Shown here: positions 15,858-24,089 of the stretch, piece after piece
Numbering within the stretch: position 1 is the first letter of the stretch
Layout of the letters: each line of letters opens with the position of its first letter
Assembly: GCA_038237625.1 (NCBI GenBank)
Contig: JBBRYM010000001.1
Coordinates: forward strand, 1-64,000
Source of the DNA: JAWVFM01 sp038237625
GTDB lineage: Bacteria; Actinomycetota; Thermoleophilia; Solirubrobacterales; 70-9
Length of the DNA stretch: 64,000 nucleotides
Reading direction: 5' to 3'
Notes under the pieces: model-generated
Seen by the model: only the letters and a program-made list of their open reading frames with translations
The model's database searches: none
Told to the model about the DNA's origin: nothing
Translations under genes and position numbers: made by a program

Positions 15858-16651
15858 GCCCCCTGAAGGTCGTCGAGGTCAAGCCGCGCCCGCGGCCGCT
15901 GCACGAGGACTACGAGTCCTACAACGGGAACGGCAACGGCAACGGCCACGCGAAGGTGCCCACGATCAACGGGGTGGCCGTCGATCCCGACGAGATCTCC
16001 GCCCAGATCGAGCCGCTCGACGCCGAGGACGCGATTGCCTGGGCGGTCGAGACCTTCGGCTCGAAGCTCAAGTTCGCCACGTCCTTCCAGAAGACCAGCT
16101 CGGTCACGGTGGAGATTGCGCATCGCCTCGATCCGGGCGCCCGCTTCTTCTACCTCGACACCGGCCTCCTCTTCCCCGAGACCTACGCCACCCGCGACAC
16201 GCTCTCTGAGCACTTCGGCGTCGAGTTCGAGCGCTACACGGGCATCTCGCTGGACGAGCAGGGTCAGCTGCATGGGCCCGAGCTCTGGGAACGCGATCCC
16301 GACGGCTGCTGCGCGATTCGCAAGGTCGCCGCCATGCGCGATGCCGTGGCCGACGCCGATTGCTGGGTCTCCGGCATCCGCCGCGACGACTCCGAGACGC
16401 GCGCGAAGGCCGCCAAGTTCGACTGGGACGTTCGCTTCGGCCTCTGGAAGCTGAACCCGCTCGCCGACTGGGACGAGAAGCGGATCTGGAAGCACATCAA
16501 GGACCGCCACGTCCCCTACAACCCGCTCCACGATCAGGGCTATCCGTCGATCGGCTGCGTGCCCTGCACCACCATTCCCGGCGAGGGAGAGGACGACAGG
16601 GCCGGGCGCTGGGCGGGCACCGACCGCACCGAGTGCGGCATCAACGGCTGA
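15854..16651 (+). CDS. cysH: APS/PAPS reductase
   Basis: A 265-residue thioredoxin- or glutaredoxin-dependent reductase converting adenylyl sulfate to sulfite and AMP. An N-terminal tail with an NGNGNGNG run precedes the PP-loop fold (FATSFQKTSSVTVEIAH, FFYLDTGLLFPETY). DGCCAIRKV and GCVPC supply the CC...CxxC cysteines that bind a [4Fe-4S] cluster in APS-using enzymes, and the catalytic tail Cys is in TECGIN. ATG 15854 overlaps the sir stop and has GAGGGGGA about ten bases upstream; ATG 15845 is in frame but too close to that site. It sits in the sir-cysH pair. Confidence 0.93.
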   Translation: MSPLKVVEVKPRPRPLHEDYESYNGNGNGNGHAKVPTINGVAVDPDEISAQIEPLDAEDAIAWAVETFGSKLKFATSFQKTSSVTVEIAHRLDPGARFFYLDTGLLFPETYATRDTLSEHFGVEFERYTGISLDEQGQLHGPELWERDPDGCCAIRKVAAMRDAVADADCWVSGIRRDDSETRAKAAKFDWDVRFGLWKLNPLADWDEKRIWKHIKDRHVPYNPLHDQGYPSIGCVPCTTIPGEGEDDRAGRWAGTDRTECGING

Positions 16652-16864
16652 TTGCCCGTTCTGGGCATGGCGGCGATGGGGCCTTTGCCGCTACTCTCTG
16701 CCGCCGCCATCCCGGACGGATGCTGCGAGACCGTCGCGGTCGACCGCCAGCGTGAGCCCTCTGCATGGGCCGAACGCCGGGACGCACCGACCGCCACGTT
16801 CGATTCGAAGATTCCCTAGACCAAGGACATTACGTGCTCTGCAATCGACTTCGTTCCGCATTCC
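16652..16864. other. 213-bp gap between cysH and sat
   Basis: No gene is supported here. Near the end, GATTCCCTA (16810-16818) resembles the TCCCTA word found before sulfite reductase and the TauE permease, so sat-cysC may have its own promoter in this gap. Confidence 0.4.
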
Positions 16865-17956
16865 ATGGGTAGCGCCGAGACCGCTCTGGCGCTCCAGCTC
16901 TCCGGCCGCCAGGCGTCCGATTTCGAGCTTTTGGCCAACGGCGGCTTCGCGCCGCTGAGGGGCTTCCTCGGCTCCGCCGATTGGAGGTCGGTGTGCGAGG
17001 ACATGCGCCTCACCTCGGGCGAGCTCTGGCCGATCCCGATCACCCTCGCCACGGACCTCGAGTGCGAGGTCGGGGACGTCGTCGAGCTCGCAGCGCCCAA
17101 CGGGAAGGCCCTTGGCCGCCTGACGGTCTCCGAGATCTACGAGAAGGACGTCGAGCTCGAGGCCGAGAAGGTCTATCGCACCACCGACGAGGGGCACCCC
17201 GGCGTCGCGGCGATCCGAGCCGAGGGCTTGCGTTGCGTGGCCGGCCCGATCGAGGCCGACGCGCTTCCCGACCACGACGCGGCGTTCATGCGCCGCTACC
17301 AGACGCCGGCCGAATCCATAGCCTCCTTCGAGGAGCGAGGCTGGAAGCGGATCGTGGCGTTCCAGACGCGCAACCCGATCCACCGTGCCCACGAGTACCT
17401 CACCAAGGCAGCGCTGGAGATCTGCGATGGCCTCTATATCCACCCGCTGATCGGCGAGACCAAAAAGGGCGACATCCCCGCCGACGTGCGGATGCGCTGC
17501 TACGAGGTCCTGATGGAGAACTACTACCACCCCGATCACGTGATGCTGGGCGTCAACCCCGGCAAGATGCACTACGCCGGGCCGCGCGAGGCTGTGCTCC
17601 ACGCGATCATCCGCCGCAACTACGGCTGCACCCACTTCATCGTGGGCCGCGACCACGCCGGCGTCGGCGACTACTACGGCACCTACGACGCACAGCGGAT
17701 CTTCGACGACATCGACGTCGCCGAGCTGGGCATCCAGCCGCTGTTTTTCGAGCACACCTTCTGGTGTCACGACTGCGAGGGCATGGGCTCTGCCAAGACC
17801 TGCCCGCACCCGCAGGAGTCACACCTGTTCCTATCCGGGACGAAGGTGCGGGAGATGCTCGAGAACGGGGAGAAGCCCCCGCACGAGTTCTCTCGGGACG
17901 AGGTTGCTGAGATCCTGATCGACTCCTACCGAAAGGACTCAGACGGCAATGGCTGA
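16865..17956 (+). CDS. sat: Sulfate adenylyltransferase
   Basis: A 363-residue monomeric-type ATP sulfurylase making adenylyl sulfate from ATP and sulfate. GGFAPLRGFLGSADW, WPIPITLAT, the active-site QTRNPIHRAHEYL (QxRNxxHxxH) near residue 166, VGRDHAGVGDYY and FLSGTKVREML are all present. The N-terminus is about 30 residues shorter than usual, and the in-frame upstream codons (reading IDFVPHSMG) resemble the family's PHGG region, so a non-standard upstream start is possible. It overlaps cysC by 8 bp. Confidence 0.93.
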   Translation: MGSAETALALQLSGRQASDFELLANGGFAPLRGFLGSADWRSVCEDMRLTSGELWPIPITLATDLECEVGDVVELAAPNGKALGRLTVSEIYEKDVELEAEKVYRTTDEGHPGVAAIRAEGLRCVAGPIEADALPDHDAAFMRRYQTPAESIASFEERGWKRIVAFQTRNPIHRAHEYLTKAALEICDGLYIHPLIGETKKGDIPADVRMRCYEVLMENYYHPDHVMLGVNPGKMHYAGPREAVLHAIIRRNYGCTHFIVGRDHAGVGDYYGTYDAQRIFDDIDVAELGIQPLFFEHTFWCHDCEGMGSAKTCPHPQESHLFLSGTKVREMLENGEKPPHEFSRDEVAEILIDSYRKDSDGNG

Positions 17957-18494
17957 CGACAAGGGCTTCTGCCTGTGGTTCACCGGCCTCTCCGGGGCCG
18001 GCAAGACGACGATCACCAACCTCCTCGTGAGGGAGCTTCGCTCCCGCGGCTCCAAGCTGGAGGTCCTCGACGGAGACATCGTCCGCGAGAACCTCTCCAA
18101 GGGCCTGGGGTTCTCGAAGGAAGACCGCGATACGAACATCCGCCGCATCGCCTTCGTCGCGAACCTGCTCTCGCGCAACGGCGTGCCGGTGATCACGGCG
18201 GCGATCTCGCCCTACCGCGAGATTCGCGACGAGGCGCGGGAGATGATGGACGGCCGCTTCATCGAGACCTACGTCAAGGCCTCCGTCGAGGTTTGCGAAA
18301 AACGCGACGTCAAGGGCCTGTACGCCAAGGCACGCTCAGGCGAGATCAAGGAGTTCACCGGCGTCTCCGACCCCTACGAGCCCCCGGAGAACCCCGAGAT
18401 TACGCTCGACACCGAGCAGCAGTCACCCGAGGAATCGGCGAAGCAGATCGTCGACTACCTCGAGGCCAGCGGCTTTTTGGTCGCGACCCAGTAG
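17949..18494 (+). CDS. cysC: Adenylylsulfate kinase
   Basis: A 181-residue APS kinase. Walker A is GLSGAGKTT, followed by LDGDIVRENL, GFSKEDRDTNIRRIAFVA, ISPYREIRDEAR, and KGLYAKARSGEIKEFTGVSDPYEPP near the C-terminus. It phosphorylates APS to PAPS. Because the neighbouring CysH has the iron-sulfur APS-reductase cysteines, PAPS may serve sulfotransferases rather than sulfite production, or CysH may accept both. It overlaps sat, so the two are co-transcribed. Confidence 0.93.
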   Translation: MADDKGFCLWFTGLSGAGKTTITNLLVRELRSRGSKLEVLDGDIVRENLSKGLGFSKEDRDTNIRRIAFVANLLSRNGVPVITAAISPYREIRDEAREMMDGRFIETYVKASVEVCEKRDVKGLYAKARSGEIKEFTGVSDPYEPPENPEITLDTEQQSPEESAKQIVDYLEASGFLVATQ

Positions 18495-18570
18495 ACGAGC
18501 CGGCGCTTTTCCTGGGGTTCAGCCCCGACGGCGAGCGCCTGCAGGCCGAGCATATCCTGAGCGCGGCACG

Positions 18571-19278
18571 ATGAGCGACGACTTCACCCGTACCTACCAA
18601 TTCGCGATGCGCGCCTGTACACCATGGGTGCGCTGGTGGGGGCGGCTCGAGGTCTCGGGCTTGGAGGCGATTCCCGAATCGGGCGCGGTGCTTCTCGCGG
18701 GCAACCACGACTCCAACATGGACCCCGTGGCCATCGGGGTGGCCGCGCTCGGAAGGCGCCAGATTCGAGCGCTGGCGAAGTCGAGCCTCTGGAAGATCCC
18801 GGGGCTCGGTCCGATCCTGAACGGAATGGGCCAGGTGCCCATCGACCGCGGCGCCGGCGACGCGCACGCACTCGACCGCGCGATCTCCGAGCTTCGATCA
18901 GGGGTGTGCATCGGCGTTTTTCCCGAGGGCACGATCTCGCGCGGGTGGACTCTGCGCGCGCGAAGCGGCTTTGGGCGAATGGCCTTGGCCGTTCCGGAAG
19001 CGCAGTTGGTGTGTGTCGCGGTAACGGGGACGGTTGATTTCGTCCGCTTTCCGAAGCGCCCGCGCGTTCGGGTCGAGTTCTTCCCCCCCGAAGGCGGCCA
19101 GCCGCGGCCCGGCGAGGACCCCGCGGCCATCGCCGTGCGACTGCTCGCCGAGATCCGCGCGAAGGCGGCGATCGTCACCGGCGGGCGACGGCGCCGGCAC
19201 GCTGCGTGGCTGGCCGAGGGGGAACGGCGGGCTGCGCAGGCCGAGGAGAGTTCGGCGGCGAACCTAAAGAGGTTCTGA
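18571..19278 (+). CDS. plsC: 1-acylglycerol-3-phosphate acyltransferase family
   Basis: A 235-residue PlsC-type acyltransferase. GNHDSNMD carries the HX4D catalytic pair near residue 47, GQVPIDRG follows, and FPEGTISRG is the phosphate-binding motif near residue 115. It would add the second acyl chain to lysophosphatidate, but remote family members act on other lysolipids. The C-terminal 35 residues are charged and variable. The next gene is convergent. Confidence 0.88.
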   Translation: MSDDFTRTYQFAMRACTPWVRWWGRLEVSGLEAIPESGAVLLAGNHDSNMDPVAIGVAALGRRQIRALAKSSLWKIPGLGPILNGMGQVPIDRGAGDAHALDRAISELRSGVCIGVFPEGTISRGWTLRARSGFGRMALAVPEAQLVCVAVTGTVDFVRFPKRPRVRVEFFPPEGGQPRPGEDPAAIAVRLLAEIRAKAAIVTGGRRRRHAAWLAEGERRAAQAEESSAANLKRF

Positions 19279-19319
19279 CCCCCGGGCGCCTTGACCCCGA
19301 CGCCGACATTGATGGCGGG

Positions 19320-20138
19320 TCAGGGTTTGGGTGGTACCTGGGGCTCGCCCAGGCCGTAGGTGTCGTACGCGCCCCAGCGGCTGAAAGTCTTGTGGGTGGG
19401 ACCGTGGAAGTCCGATGAGGCGGTCGCGACGAGGTTGAACTCGTCGCAGAGCTCCAGGCAGTGCTTGGTCTGCTCCGGAGTGTTGGGGGGGTAGAAGGTC
19501 TCGATGCCGTCGAGGCCGACGTCGCGGACGAGGCTCGAGACGAGGTCGCGGACCTGGTCGGGGTCCTTGACGTCCCAGTAGGGGTGAGCGACGACTGCGA
19601 CCCCGCCTGCCTCGTGGATGATCTCGACCGCCTGGTCGGCCGTGGGCCATTGGCGGGACACGAACGCCTTCGCGCCCGGCACGAGGTATTCCTCGAAGAA
19701 CGGCCCGAGGTCGGGGCCGGCGCCCGTGGCCTTGGCGATGTGCGGGCGGCCGATGGCGTCGGCCGCTCCGGCCTGGGCCACCGCGTCCTCGAAGCTGACG
19801 GCGACTCCGTGCTCGTTCAACTTGGCAACGATTTCCTTGGCGCGCTCGACCCGCTCCTGCTGGGCGCGGTCGCAGGCAGGCTGGATGGCGTCGAGGCCCA
19901 CCCAGTAGCCGCAGATGTGGAGGTCCTCGGAGTAGCGGTGCACACAGGACATCTCAACGGCCGGCACGCATTCGATGCCGAGCTCAGCTGCCGTCTCTAG
20001 AGCCTCGGAAACCCCCGCCACGCCGTCGTGGTCGGTCAGCGCCATGACCTCGACGCCCGCCTCGGCCGCGGAGCGCACGACGCCGGCCGGCGCGAGCTGC
20101 CCGTCGGAGACTGTGGAATGCGACTGGAGGTCGATCAT
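19320..20138 (-). CDS. PHP-domain phosphoesterase
   Basis: A 272-residue PHP enzyme. The metal-ligand motifs are DLQSHSTVSDG, LTDHDG, VEMSC, GRPHIA, VVAHPYW and SSDFHGP, in order. The family includes nucleoside 3',5'-bisphosphate phosphatases and 5'-3' exoribonuclease-like TrpH/RNase AM proteins. A 3'-phosphoadenosine-phosphate hydrolase role would suit the sulfur cluster, but that is speculation. ATG 20138 sits right before the first motif, and the start is divergent from the Rrf2 gene. Confidence 0.85.
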   Translation of the reverse strand: MIDLQSHSTVSDGQLAPAGVVRSAAEAGVEVMALTDHDGVAGVSEALETAAELGIECVPAVEMSCVHRYSEDLHICGYWVGLDAIQPACDRAQQERVERAKEIVAKLNEHGVAVSFEDAVAQAGAADAIGRPHIAKATGAGPDLGPFFEEYLVPGAKAFVSRQWPTADQAVEIIHEAGGVAVVAHPYWDVKDPDQVRDLVSSLVRDVGLDGIETFYPPNTPEQTKHCLELCDEFNLVATASSDFHGPTHKTFSRWGAYDTYGLGEPQVPPKP

Positions 20139-20165
20139 CGGGCGGCAGTTTAGAGAGGAGCCTCG

Positions 20166-20189
20166 ATTGTTGACCTGACTTGCGACAAT
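20166..20189. promoter_or_regulatory. Candidate autoregulatory site before the Rrf2 gene
   Basis: ATTGT (20166-20170) and ACAAT (20185-20189) are inverted arms 14 bases apart. GACAAT (20184-20189) could be a -10, giving a transcript that starts at or just before the ATG at 20196. The reverse strand here contains CCTATTG, also present in the sulfite reductase operator. Confidence 0.35.
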
Positions 20190-20195
20190 AGGTCC

Positions 20196-20654
20196 ATGCG
20201 GATCACGGCCAAGGCCGACTACGCGGTGCGAGCAGCGCTCGAGCTTGCAGCGGCGCCCGAGGGCGAGCCCGTGAAGGGCGAGCGGCTGGCCGAGGCCCAG
20301 GAGATCCCGCTGCAGTTCCTCGAGCACATCTTGTTGGAGCTCAAGCACGCGGGCCTCGTGAAGGCCCGCCGGGGCGCTCGCGGCGGCTATTGGCTTGCGC
20401 GCCCGGCCGAGGAGATCACGGTCGCGGACGTGATCCGCGCCGTCGAGGGGCCGCTGGCCAACATCCACGAATCCGCCCCCGAGGAGCTGCGCTACACCGG
20501 CGCCGCCACGCGGCTTCGCGACGTGTGGGTCGCAGTGCGAGCGAACCTGCGCGGAGTCCTGGAGAGCGCGACGCTCGCCGAATTGGCTGCCGGCCGCCTG
20601 CCGTGGCGGATCGACGCGCTGCTCCAAGACCCCGAGGCCTGGCACAAGCGGTAG
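20196..20654 (+). CDS. Rrf2 family regulator lacking cysteines
   Basis: A 152-residue winged-helix repressor: MRITAKADYAVRAALELA, IPLQFLEHILLELKHAGLVKARRGARGGYWLA and ITVADVIRAVEGPLA are the Rrf2 core. It contains no cysteine, so it cannot ligate an iron-sulfur cluster as IscR or NsrR do. Cysteine-free members such as CymR respond to cysteine status through partner proteins. Its position next to a TauE-type permease and 2 kb from the sulfate-reduction genes suggests a sulfur regulator. Confidence 0.88.
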   Translation: MRITAKADYAVRAALELAAAPEGEPVKGERLAEAQEIPLQFLEHILLELKHAGLVKARRGARGGYWLARPAEEITVADVIRAVEGPLANIHESAPEELRYTGAATRLRDVWVAVRANLRGVLESATLAELAAGRLPWRIDALLQDPEAWHKR

Positions 20655-20695
20655 AGGTGCCTGCAGCCGCAGGGTTTTGCAGGCAAGCAGAAGGG

Positions 20696-20705
20696 GAAAT
20701 CCCTA
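20696..20705 (-). promoter_or_regulatory. Shared sulfur-promoter word upstream of the TauE permease
   Basis: GAAATCCCTA on the plus strand is identical, in reverse orientation, to ten bases of the sulfite reductase operator region (TAGGGATTTC, 13948-13957). It lies 90 bp before the permease ATG, upstream of a possible -10 (CTATAT, 20751-20756). Confidence 0.4.
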
Positions 20706-20756
20706 CCCTTCGCGATCCGGTCTGCTGATCTTGCTGGTCAAGAAGGTTGTCTATAT

Positions 20757-20777
20757 GCGGCTTTGCCGCGTAGGAGG
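20757..20777 (+). promoter_or_regulatory. Hairpin next to a strong ribosome binding site
   Basis: GCGGC-TTT-GCCGC (20757-20769) is a perfect 5-bp hairpin. AGGAGG (20772-20777) follows three bases later, eight bases before the permease ATG. Such a hairpin could tune access to the ribosome site. Confidence 0.4.
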
Positions 20778-20785
20778 TCACCCAA

Positions 20786-21697
20786 ATGGATCCCGTCGTC
20801 GTCATCTTCGGCCTTGGCATCGGCATGCTCGTCGGTATGACGGGCATGGGCGGTGCATCGTTGATGACCCCGTTGCTGATCCTGGTCGTGGGAACGCAGC
20901 CGGTGACAGCGATCGGCACCGACATCTTCTATGGCGCGATCACCAAGACCGTGGGCGGCTGGGGGCACCTCAAGCAGAAAACAGTCCACCGCGGCATCGC
21001 CTTCTGGCTGGCGCTCGGGAGCGTTCCGGCCGCGATCGCCGGGGTCTGGGTGATCGAGCTCGTCCAAAGGAACTACGGGGAGGACACGGTGAATCACCTC
21101 GTCCTCGGAATGGTCGGAGCCGCGCTCGCCGTCGTCGGCGTCGCGACACTCCTGCGGGCTTGGCTCTTCGCCGACGTGATCCCGGAGCGCTACGCGATGC
21201 ATCTCTACCGCCGCCACAAGATCACCGCCGTGGTGACGGGCCTCATCACCGGCTTCGTGATTGGCCTGACTTCAGCCGGCAGCGGCACCCTCATCGCGAT
21301 CGTCCTGATCGCCGTTTTCCGGCTGACGCCGCAGCGGGTCGTCGGTACCGACATCTTCCACGCCGCGGTGCTCCTCTGGGCCGCGGGCATCGCCCACATC
21401 ATCGGCGGCAACGTCGACTTCGGCCTGGCCGGGAACATCCTGGTCGGATCGATCCCGGGAGTGATCGTCGGCACGCGCCTCGCGGTGAAGGCCCCCCAGG
21501 CCCTGTTGCGAAACGCCCTCGGGATCGTGCTGTGCGCATCCGCCGTGACTCTGCTGCTCAAGCAGAAGCCGCCGGCCTCGGTTCTGATCCCAAGCTTCTC
21601 CGTCGCGGCAGTTTTCGTCGCCGGCCTGATCGTGTTCCAGCTGAACCTTCACCGCAAGGCCGTGCGCCGCCGCGAGGCCTCCGCCACCGTCACGTAG
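20786..21697 (+). CDS. TauE/SafE family sulfur-anion permease
   Basis: A 303-residue membrane protein with about eight segments. It has the family's two internally repeated blocks: GMLVGMTGMGGASLMTPLLI with GTDIFYGAITK, then GLTSAGSGTLIAIVLI with VVGTDIFHAAVLL. Relatives export sulfite or sulfoacetate or import sulfate. Its location beside the Rrf2 gene and its shared promoter word argue for sulfate or sulfite transport feeding the sat-cysH-sir pathway. No ABC sulfate importer is present in the window. Confidence 0.88.
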   Translation: MDPVVVIFGLGIGMLVGMTGMGGASLMTPLLILVVGTQPVTAIGTDIFYGAITKTVGGWGHLKQKTVHRGIAFWLALGSVPAAIAGVWVIELVQRNYGEDTVNHLVLGMVGAALAVVGVATLLRAWLFADVIPERYAMHLYRRHKITAVVTGLITGFVIGLTSAGSGTLIAIVLIAVFRLTPQRVVGTDIFHAAVLLWAAGIAHIIGGNVDFGLAGNILVGSIPGVIVGTRLAVKAPQALLRNALGIVLCASAVTLLLKQKPPASVLIPSFSVAAVFVAGLIVFQLNLHRKAVRRREASATVT

Positions 21698-21736
21698 ACC
21701 CGAGCCAGCGGACCGAGCCAAGCGGACTAGGATCGG

Positions 21737-22792
21737 GTGGTGGAGGACAATCCGCCACTCGAGCCACACCGCGCCGATGGTGTCTTCGAGGGCGGCGGCG
21801 TCAAGGGGATCGCATTCGTCGGGGCGCTGCAGGCAGCGGCGGATGCCGGCATCACGGAGTGGGTCAACGTGGCCGGAACGTCGGCGGGCGCGATCGTCGC
21901 GGCGCTGCTGGCAGCGGACTACGACGCGACAGGCCTTGACGAGCTCATGGCCCCGCTCGCGTACAGGAAATTCGCTGACTACGGGCGCGGCGGCCCGATC
22001 TTCGGCCGTGGCTGGAACATGCTGCGGCGCCGGGGAATGGCGCACGGCAGGGTCTTCGAGAAGTGGCTCGGCGACGCGCTCGAGGCCTCGCCCCTGGCTG
22101 ACCGCAACGCGACCTTTGCAGCCATCGAGCGCCACGACCTGCCCGCGGATCTACCCACGGAGCAGCGCGAGGCGGCGCTCTTTCGGCTGCGGGTGATCGC
22201 GTCCGACGTCAGCGCGGGCCGGATGCTGGTTCTCCCGCAGGACATCGAGGGTTTCAGCAAGCCCGATGGCGAGGAGCTCCACCCGGAGACGCTGCGGATC
22301 GTCGACGCCGTGCGGATGAGCATGAGCTTTCCGTTCTTCTACGAGCCCGTGAGCCTGTTCCACGCGGGCGACGAGAAAGAGCATCTGATCGTCGACGGCG
22401 GGCTGCTCTCGAACTATCCGATTTGGCTCTTCGACAACCCCGGGGAGGTGCGCCGCCACACCTGGGGCTTTCGTCTTCAGCCCGGCGATCCGGGTGAGCT
22501 CCCGAAGCCGCGCACGATCCGGGGGCCGCTCTGGGAGTGGGGTCTGACCAAGGCGATCATGCACGCGACGATGTCGGCCTGGGACGAGCGCGCCGAGCAC
22601 TCCAGCAAGGCGCGGACGATCATCATCCCGACGCGCAACGTCGGCACCCTCGACTTCAGCCTTCAGAAAGGCGAGGTATACGACCTCCGCAAGTGGGGCA
22701 GCCAGGCAGCCGCAGAGTTCTTCCGGACCACGAGCGAGTACGTGAACTCCTTCGGCCAGACGGCTCCGGCTCCCCTCGCCTTGCAGCGATAG
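21737..22792 (+). CDS. Patatin-like phospholipase
   Basis: A 351-residue serine lipase. The oxyanion hole is FEGGGVKGIAFVGAL, the nucleophile elbow GTSAG, and the catalytic Asp is in VDGGLLSNYP near residue 220, completing the Ser-Asp dyad. It probably deacylates phospholipids in the cytoplasm, as no signal peptide is seen. The start is GTG 21737, with an alternative GTG one codon later. It lies 11 bp ahead of an acyl-CoA dehydrogenase, which could degrade the released acyl chains after activation. Confidence 0.9.
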   Translation: MVEDNPPLEPHRADGVFEGGGVKGIAFVGALQAAADAGITEWVNVAGTSAGAIVAALLAADYDATGLDELMAPLAYRKFADYGRGGPIFGRGWNMLRRRGMAHGRVFEKWLGDALEASPLADRNATFAAIERHDLPADLPTEQREAALFRLRVIASDVSAGRMLVLPQDIEGFSKPDGEELHPETLRIVDAVRMSMSFPFFYEPVSLFHAGDEKEHLIVDGGLLSNYPIWLFDNPGEVRRHTWGFRLQPGDPGELPKPRTIRGPLWEWGLTKAIMHATMSAWDERAEHSSKARTIIIPTRNVGTLDFSLQKGEVYDLRKWGSQAAAEFFRTTSEYVNSFGQTAPAPLALQR

Positions 22793-22803
22793 GCTGCCCC
22801 TCG

Positions 22804-24069
22804 ATGGACTTCTCCCTCAGTCCCGAGGTCGAATCGCTTCGCGATCGCATCCGCGCCTTCTGCGAGGAGCACGTCTATCCGAACGAGCTCGAGGGAGCGC
22901 TCGCCCTCGACGCCGAGGTCAAACCCGGCGTCGCCTATCCGGAGATCATCAAGGAGATCCGCGCCAGGGCCCGCGAAGAGGGCCTTTGGAACCTCTTCCT
23001 GCCCGACGAGCGGCACGGCCCGGGCCTATCCAACGTCGACTACGGCGTCCTCTGCGAGGAGATGGGCCGCAGCCCGGTGGTGGCGCCGATGGCGTTCAAC
23101 TGCTCGGCTCCCGACACCGGCAACATCGAGATCCTCGCCGAGCACGGCACCGACGAGCAGAAGGACGAGTGGCTTCGGCCCTTGCTCGACGGCGAGATCC
23201 GCAGCTGCTTTTCGATGACCGAGCCCGAGGTGTCCGGCTCGGATCCGACCGGCCTGCAGGCGCGCGCCGAGCTCGTCGACGGCGAGTGGGTCATCAACGG
23301 CCACAAGTGGTTCACCTCGGGGGCGGTGGGCGCCTCCGTGGCGATCGTGATGGTCGTGACCGACCCCGACGCGCACCCCTACGCGCGCGCCTCGATGGTC
23401 CTCGTGCCGATCGACAATCCCGGGTTCAACCTCGTCCGCCCCGTCCCGGTGATGGGCCACGACGGCGGCCCCGGCCACTGCGAGATCCTCTACGAGGACT
23501 GCCGCGTCCCGGAGGCGAATCTGCTGGGACCGCGCCAAGCGGGTTTCGTGATCGCGCAGGATCGCCTAGGCCCGGGTCGCATCCACCACTGCATGCGCGC
23601 GATCGGTACCGCGGAGCGGGCCATCGAGATGATGTGCCAGCACGCCAACCGGCGCGAGGTTTTCGGCTCGAAGCTGGCCGAGAAGCAGTTCATCCAGGAC
23701 TTCGTCGCCAAGTCGCGGATGGAGATCGAGCAGGCGCGCCTCCTGACCCTCTATGCAGCCTGGAAGATGGACACGCTCGGCAAGCGCGAGGCCCGACGAG
23801 AGATCTCGATGATCAAGGTCGTCGCGGCGAACGTCGTCATGGACGTCCTCGACCGCGCGATCCAGACGCACGGCTCGCTTGGGATGTCCGACGACACGCC
23901 CCTCGCCCTTTTCTGGCGCTTTAGCCGCATGCTGCGAATCGCTGACGGGCCCGACGAGGTCCACAAGATGGTCGTCGCCCGCCGCGAGCTGAATCGCTGG
24001 GCGTCCGAAGACGCCTCGGCCAACGGCGCCGGTAACGCCGAGGCCGCAGCGGCCACCGCCAACGGCTGA
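22804..24069 (+). CDS. Acyl-CoA dehydrogenase
   Basis: A 421-residue FAD enzyme, longer than bacterial short-chain types (about 380) and similar to ACAD10/11-like or FadE members. It has CFSMTEPEVSGSDPTGLQ (flavin loop), the WVINGHKWFTSGAV strand, RREVFGSKLAEKQFIQDFVAKS, and a C-terminal IQTHGSLGMSDDTPL with the family's Gly-rich FAD contact. It oxidises acyl-CoA to enoyl-CoA. An Ala/Asn-rich tail ends the protein. It follows the patatin gene closely and is convergent with an APH-like kinase, a partner typical of ACAD10-type loci. Confidence 0.92.
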   Translation: MDFSLSPEVESLRDRIRAFCEEHVYPNELEGALALDAEVKPGVAYPEIIKEIRARAREEGLWNLFLPDERHGPGLSNVDYGVLCEEMGRSPVVAPMAFNCSAPDTGNIEILAEHGTDEQKDEWLRPLLDGEIRSCFSMTEPEVSGSDPTGLQARAELVDGEWVINGHKWFTSGAVGASVAIVMVVTDPDAHPYARASMVLVPIDNPGFNLVRPVPVMGHDGGPGHCEILYEDCRVPEANLLGPRQAGFVIAQDRLGPGRIHHCMRAIGTAERAIEMMCQHANRREVFGSKLAEKQFIQDFVAKSRMEIEQARLLTLYAAWKMDTLGKREARREISMIKVVAANVVMDVLDRAIQTHGSLGMSDDTPLALFWRFSRMLRIADGPDEVHKMVVARRELNRWASEDASANGAGNAEAAAATANG

Positions 24070-24089
24070 CCCGCGCCAGGAGCGGACGC

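Noticed and set aside
20755..20785. A short MRLCR-starting frame before the TauE permease, reminiscent of cysteine-rich attenuation leader peptides of actinobacteria.
   Set aside because: The frame has no nearby stop and runs on through the permease gene in another frame, and its only Cys is isolated. The resemblance is probably chance.
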